A stretch of DNA of 64,000 nucleotides from Populus alba (lineage: Eukaryota; Streptophyta; Magnoliopsida; Malpighiales; Salicaceae). Position 1 is the first letter of the stretch, and every line of letters starts with the position of its first letter. The notes beneath the pieces were generated by a model. The model was not told the origin of the DNA. It worked only from the letters and a program-made list of their open reading frames with translations, and did no database searches. Shown here piece after piece: positions 58,788-64,000 of the stretch. The translations under genes and the position numbers were made by a program. Location of the stretch: contig NC_133294.1 of assembly GCF_005239225.2 (NCBI RefSeq), forward strand, positions 868,001 through 932,000, in the 5' to 3' direction.

Positions 58788-61393
58788 TGTTGTAACCCAT
58801 TTTTGGGTCCCCCTGAAAAAATAAAATAAATAGCCAAAAGAGGTTAGAAAAATAACCGGAGGCAGAAGCGCCCGGAAAAAAGTCAGAAAATTGGTCAAGG
58901 AATTTAAAAATACAAGGATTGACTTTTTGACAGTATATTCTTGAAGGATGAAAGCCCTATTGAGAAGGAAAATTTGAATTTTGAGGAGAAAAGCCCAAAT
59001 TTGAATGTTTATGGACTTAATTGGATTTTTGATTGAATTTATAGAAGATTTGATGGCAAGAAAAATTGATTTTTAAGTCAATTTGGGCTTTAATTAGAAG
59101 AAATTTAAGTTCTGGGGCCAAAATATATTTTTTAGGAATTTATTGGGTCAAATCAGGGGCTTAATTGCATAAATATTGAAGTTTAATGGCCAATTAGGGA
59201 CTTAATTGTAAAAATCCGAAACCAGGGACCAATTTGGGGAAGGCGCAAAGATGGAGGGGGCTGTTTGAATTTGATCCAAGGGCTTAATTGAAGAAATTAG
59301 AAGTTTATTGATCAATTGAGGGCTAAATTGCATAAATCAGAGGCCAAGGATCAAATTGGAAAACGCGGCCAACTATGGGGACGGACCGAAATTGGAAGGG
59401 ACGAAATTGAATTGAACACAGATGATTAAGGACTGATTCAAGAAATGTTCTGGCGCCTTTATTTTAAAATGGAACGACGCGTTTTATCCAAAATGACGCC
59501 GTTTCATGCAAAAAAAAAAAAAGAGACCGAACGGTGCCGTTTTGAACGGCACTGTTCACTTTCTTCTTCCCCCGAACATTACAGCGGGGAAGAAGGAAAA
59601 GTTTGCATTATTTATTTTTCTGCAGGTCCCTCTTGTCACCGACCGAGGCCCCACGCCGGTGGGCCACCGACAGAAGACACTGGCCGACCACCCGCCGCGC
59701 TGCTGAAGCCGAGGGAGGCCCGCCTGGACAGCCACTCCCCGACAGCCGCTCCTCGACCCGCTCCTTGGCTCCACGGTGAAGCCACGCCCGCTGGTTCTAT
59801 AAATGGAGAACCGAAAGAGAGAAGAGGGGAGAAAAGACAGAAAAGAAAAAAAGAACCCAACGAAAAAAACAAAGAAAACCGAAGAGAGAGAGGAGGAGAG
59901 AACCCGAAGAGAGAGAGAGAAGAAACCGGAGAAGGAACAGACAGAGAAGAGAGGGAGGAGGAAACAAAACAAAAAAAGCAATGAGACAGTGAGGGGACGA
60001 CCGAGAGGGGAGACCATTGTACACAGAGAAGGATGAACAGCTGACAGAAGGAAACACCCGGGATCAAGAGGAGAAGAACCAGACAGAAGCAAAAAGGAGG
60101 AAGACAGAGGTACGTGCGTCTACATAAAGAAGAAGAAATACTGCAGAAAACAATTGCGCTTCCCAGCCACTGCCACCGTCAGCACCACCGGGAGACCTCG
60201 TCAACTGCCTCCCCACCGCCACCAGCATCACTGGGAGTGTTCGCCATCGTGTTTAACATCATTTCTGCCACCAGGTTTGCACCCCCTTCGTCGCTGTGCA
60301 TGCACCATTTCCTTGCATTTCACTGTTCAAGTGAAATATAATTCACTTGAACAGTGAAATGCTAATTCACTGTTCACATAAATATAATTAACGTGAACAG
60401 TGAAATGCTATTCACTGTTTCACATCAGACATATTTCACTGTTCACATGAGGCATGCTGGGTTCAGCCCAGCCACGTGGGCCCCGCTGGGTCCAGCCCTA
60501 AAAAAAAAAAATTCTTCAAAAATTATTTCAAAGAAATTTGTGATTTTTCTGTAATTTTATTACTGTATTTTGGGTCAATACCGGTTTGTATTTTTATATT
60601 GTAAAGATACAAATCCGGTATTAAAATACCCGGTTTTCATAAAAAAAAAAAATGTTTATTAAAAAATGTTTTGTTTTCATGCATACGGCCAATACACTAA
60701 CATGTTTTGAATGTTCTTTTTATATATAAAAAAAAAATATTGGAAGTTTTGAAAATGTGTTTTCGCATGGATTTCTTAAACACAAATCATTTTCTTGCAT
60801 TTGTGGATTTTACAACTTGTTTGTAAAACTCCAAAGGGTATTGGCCAATATTCAAAAAACTATAAAAATCTTATTTTGGGAGGAGAAGTTGTGGTTATTG
60901 TTCACCGCTAATGTTTGGATGAAGAAATCCTTAAAAGGACGAACATCCAAAATATTATCGGGAGTAATAAATCAACGCACATGTTTGAAAGAAGCTTTGG
61001 TTGCGATCGAGAACATTTCAAATTTTAATTTTTTTTCTCCACGGTTTACGAGTCACCGACTTTTGAAATACTAAAGGAAAAAAACGAACTTTCATAGCAC
61101 ATGGAATTTCCTTAGATTTCTATCTAAAATAAATTGACGGGTTTAGAAGACACCAACACCATAGACTATGGAGCAAACCAAACACCAAGCAGCTTACCTT
61201 AGGTAGGGCGTACTAGGGGTGCTAGTACCTTCCCTTTACGCAACCAGTCCCTTGCCTTAGAATCTCTGAAAGACCAGTTAGGGTTCCTAGTGACCAAACA
61301 CTAGGTGGCAACTCCAAAGAACCAAATCCTTAGAACACAACGAAAATCGCCAGCCGATGTCGTGCCTTTATAATTTTTTGTGGGGGTGTGACA
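58788..61393 (+). mobile_element. 5' LTR of a Ty3/gypsy element inserted in copia gag
   Basis: It runs from TGTTGTAACCCATTTTTGGG to GGGGGTGTGACA (2606 bp), followed by a good PBS. The first kilobase has many GGGCTTAATTGAAGAAATTA-type pieces, then a transcribed-region-like purine-rich stretch (59800..60110), a cluster of inverted repeats near 60316..60425, and a U5 part (61190..61393) with ACCAGTTAGGGTTCCTAGTG shared with the other LTR families here. ATAGT precedes it and would be the target duplication; the other end is outside the window. Frames on both strands at 59445..60340 have no recognisable domain. Confidence 0.85.
60316..60361. repeat. Perfect 20-bp palindrome with 6-nt loop in the LTR
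   Basis: CATTTCACTGTTCAAGTGAA, loop ATATAA, then its exact reverse complement. A second, shorter hairpin (TTCACTGTTCAC/GTGAACAGTGAA) follows at about 60365..60406, then two more TTCACTGTT half-sites. The transcript could fold into tandem hairpins. Confidence 0.9.
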
Positions 61394-61396
61394 GAA

Positions 61397-61415
61397 TGGC
61401 GACTCCATTGGGGAC
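61397..61415 (+). other. Primer-binding site of the gypsy element
   Basis: TGGCGACTCCATTGGGGAC starts 3 bp after the LTR. It is the intact version of the eroded site at 15207. Confidence 0.75.
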
Positions 61416-62219
61416 CCTTGGACTAAGCTTGATTTTTTGTTTGTTTAGGCTATGTGTTATTGGTTTTTGTTTTCTTACGATGCTTTGTTTAAAAGTTTTA
61501 GCATACATCTTTACATTCTATTGTACATGGCATGGTCATGCATCACTTTATTATTGTTATTATATTATGAGGGCACACACCTGTAACTTTAAGGTTAAGT
61601 GGGGGACTAGCAGCTTGCCTTATGACTTGAGTCAAGGTTTAAGTTTGTGTAAACCCCAACTCTTTGCTGAGTGTTTAGACTGATTGTGATTGGTACACGT
61701 GCCATCCCACTATCTGCTGGACCTCCATATCGCCTTTACGAGGGTGATCACTGGAACAGCAAGAGACCCTTTTTAGAGACCCAGTAGTAAACCTACCCAA
61801 TGTCTCACATAAAAGAACTAGAGCCTATCCTTAGGATATATGCTCCATAATATCTTTTGCATCCATAAAGGGAGAGATGTTCTAGAATTGGGAGACCCAA
61901 GAAGCTCCATTTGGTGATTTAATCAACAATGCTTGTTTGATCATGATATTGTGTTGTTTTCCTTTTTCAACTTTTTAAATCGAGGTTCCAAATGCCTTTT
62001 CAAAAGTTCATCTTGGTGTTTTTACACATCATTTTTCTTTTCAAAACGAATCTTCCATAACTACACCTGCACTTTACACTGAGAATGAATGGCCGGACTT
62101 TAAAGAATCCATATTAGTTGTAGAAGAGGAAGAATGGTAGGAAAATAACATTAGGGGATTCACAAAAACGAACAACATGAACAAACTTGGAAACCCGCTA
62201 CAAGGTTTGGGTTAAAGAA
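61416..62219 (+). other. Leader of the gypsy element
   Basis: Non-coding. 61560..61860 matches the leader at 15370..15650 in order. From about 61900 the sequence passes towards pol without a recognisable gag or protease, so an internal deletion is likely. Confidence 0.6.
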
Positions 62220-64000
62220 AGTTGGGGGCACCTACCAAAGTGCCAGGGTAACTTTATTTCACAACATGATGCAAAAGAGATTAAAGTATACGTGGATGAC
62301 ATGACCTAGAGAGGGAGAGAATCATGACCAAATATTGAAGGAATTAGTTGAAAGACTAAGAAAGTACAAGTTGAGGCTTAACCATGCAAGGTGTTCATTC
62401 GGGGTGAAATCTAGGAAGTTGTTGGAATTTATGATGAGTGACAAAGGGATAGAAGTGGACCCTGATTAAGTAAAGGCTATTCAACCTATGCCAACTCCCA
62501 AGACTAAGAAGGATGTAAGGAGGTTCTTGGGAAGTTTGAATTACATTGCTCAATTTATATCCCAATTAACCACGACTTATGACCTCATCTTCAAATTGTT
62601 AAGGAGGAAGAATCTTGGAATTTGGAATAAGAATGTGAAGAAGCTTTCACGAAAATCAAGCAATACCTACTGAATCCACCCCTATCTATCGAGTTGAATT
62701 GAAAAATGGCAAGTTCTACTAGCTGAGTACAACATAGTATATATGACAAGGAAAGCCATGAATGTCATCGCCAATCACCTAGCTGACCATGTTGTGAAAG
62801 TTTATGGGCTGTTAAGATTTAATTTTTTGGATAAAAATATGCTTTCAGTCGAGTAAGGGAAATCAGATTGTTGGATTATGTACTTTGAGGGTGTTGAGGT
62901 AATAGAGTGGGGGCAGTGCTAATCTTTCCTAATAAGAAACAGTATCCGGTTTTAGTTAAGTCGCAATTTGGGTACACTAACAACACAACTGAGTTTGAAG
63001 CTTGCATTTTAGAGGTTGCATTAGAGCTAAACATCAGAAAGATAGATGTGTATTGGAGACTCGATTTTGATTATTTGTCAAGTGAAAGGACAAGGGTAAA
63101 CCAAGGACGAGAAGTTGAGACCTTGCCAAGAATACTTGTCTAGATGGGCTAGAGAATTTGAGAAAATAAAGTTCACCCATCTAGGAAGGGAATGAAACCA
63201 TTTTGATGTTTTGGTCACGCCAGCTTCTATGGTTAGAATAGACTTTGGGCACAAGGTACAACCAATACACATTGATATAAGAAATAACTTAGCTCACTGT
63301 TGCTCAGTTTGAAAGAGAAATAGATGGAAACCCTTGGTACTATGATATCAAGAATTTCATCCAAAACCATACATATCCCGTGGGGGGCATCCAAAAATCA
63401 ACAAGAAGACGTTGAGGAGGTTGGCAATGGATTTCTATCTTGATGGGGAAACTTTGTATAAGAAATCATTTGACGAAACTTTGTTGAGATGTTTCGATGA
63501 CGTGAAAAAAGTGTTGAAGAAATTTATGGAAAGATATTTGATCCATCGATATGGTCCACTAGAAAAATTAATAATACCAGAACTTCAATAGCAAGATGAT
63601 AATAGAACTCTGCGCTAAATGAAAAAATCAAGTATGCCAATTCCTCGCCATACAAGCCAAAGATGAATAGTGCGGTAGAAGCTTCTAACAAAAATATCAA
63701 GAAGATTATTTAGAAAATGGTATTCACTTACAAGGATTGGTATGAGATGTTGTCATTTGCCCTTCACACGTACCCCACTGCAATCCGAACCTCAATAAGA
63801 GTCACCTTGTATACGTTGGTATATGAAATGGAGGCGGTAATACCTTTAGAAGTTGAAATCCCCTCATTAAGAGTATTGATAGACTTTGAGCTAGAAGAGT
63901 TAGAATGGGAGAAGGTTAAATGTGAACGGTTGAATCTGATAAGTGAAAAGAGGATAGCCGCAATCTGTCATCATCAACTGTATCAAAGAAGGATGGCCAA
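62220..64000 (+). pseudogene. Decayed Ty3/gypsy pol (RT, RNase H, integrase), runs out of window
   Basis: Broken frames give RT with VYVDDM near 62290, ERLRKYKLRLNHARCSFGVK, then the RT thumb/RNase H start (MPTPKTKKDVRRFLGSLNYI) at about 62488. RNase H follows near 62905 (GAVLIFPNKKQYPV and NTTEFEACILEVALELNIRK). Integrase pieces appear near 63340 and 63690..64000 (YKDWYEMLSFAL-like, then a segment near KRIAAICHHQLYQRRMA). RT-RNaseH-integrase order is that of Ty3/gypsy, Tat/Athila type. Many stops and shifts exclude function. Confidence 0.85.

Overview
The window is nuclear DNA from a flowering plant. The evidence is GT-AG introns, a mitochondrial stomatin-like gene, a Cf-type receptor-like protein, ACD6-type ankyrin/PGG membrane proteins, and dense LTR retrotransposons, LINE, SINE and MITE sequences. 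The repeat families and the style of the genes suggest a woody eudicot, most likely Salicaceae (Populus or Salix). That placement is an inference from recognition, not from a search. AT-rich intergenic DNA and nested retroelements make up well over half of the window.

Layout. 1-2.06 kb: 5' part of a stomatin-like (SPFH) mitochondrial gene on the minus strand, cut by the left edge. 3.9-5.85 kb: a non-autonomous element with GGGTCGACCCGGG-type ends that holds an exon-intron-exon fragment of a host gene and a nested hAT-like MITE. 6.15-8.96 kb: a minus-strand LRR receptor-like protein pseudogene, intact in its 3' half and shifted or deleted in its 5' half. Its upstream sequence occurs again at 10.4-10.8 kb. 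13.3-26.2 kb: a large Ty3/gypsy-type element with LTRs, a decayed gag, no pol seen, three tandem arrays just before the polypurine tract, and two LTR heads in tandem.

26.2-54.4 kb: the biological core. Three ACD6-like ankyrin/PGG genes lie on the minus strand (29.3-32.8, 40.1-44.1 and 51.3-54.4 kb), and the exon-free footprint of a fourth copy lies near 36.9 kb. Copies A (691 aa) and B (747 aa) can be spliced into complete frames with five coding exons each. Copy C has the same exons but an in-frame TGA at codon 62 and a Ty1/copia element inside its 5'UTR intron. A and B sit in homologous blocks of about 9-10 kb that carry the same truncated LTR downstream, so gene and LTR were duplicated together. 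A 1-kb MITE, a tRNA-derived SINE and an internal 123-bp duplication set the blocks apart. A solo LTR with a perfect TATTT target duplication lies between B and C.

54.4-64 kb: the copia element (minus strand, one frameshift) is itself interrupted in gag by a Ty3/gypsy LTR (plus strand, 58788-61393). That gypsy element runs out of the window through a decayed RT/RNaseH/integrase region.

How it fits together: the genes of this family act in defence and cell-death signalling at membranes, and the RLP family acts in pathogen recognition, so this reads as a fast-changing defence-gene neighbourhood shaped by tandem duplication and retroelements. No wholly new system is evident. The most promising leads are the stop-free, frame-preserving 102-nt intron in copy B, the copia LTR placed as a possible promoter for copy C, and a U5 block with a PBS-like motif shared by otherwise different LTR families.
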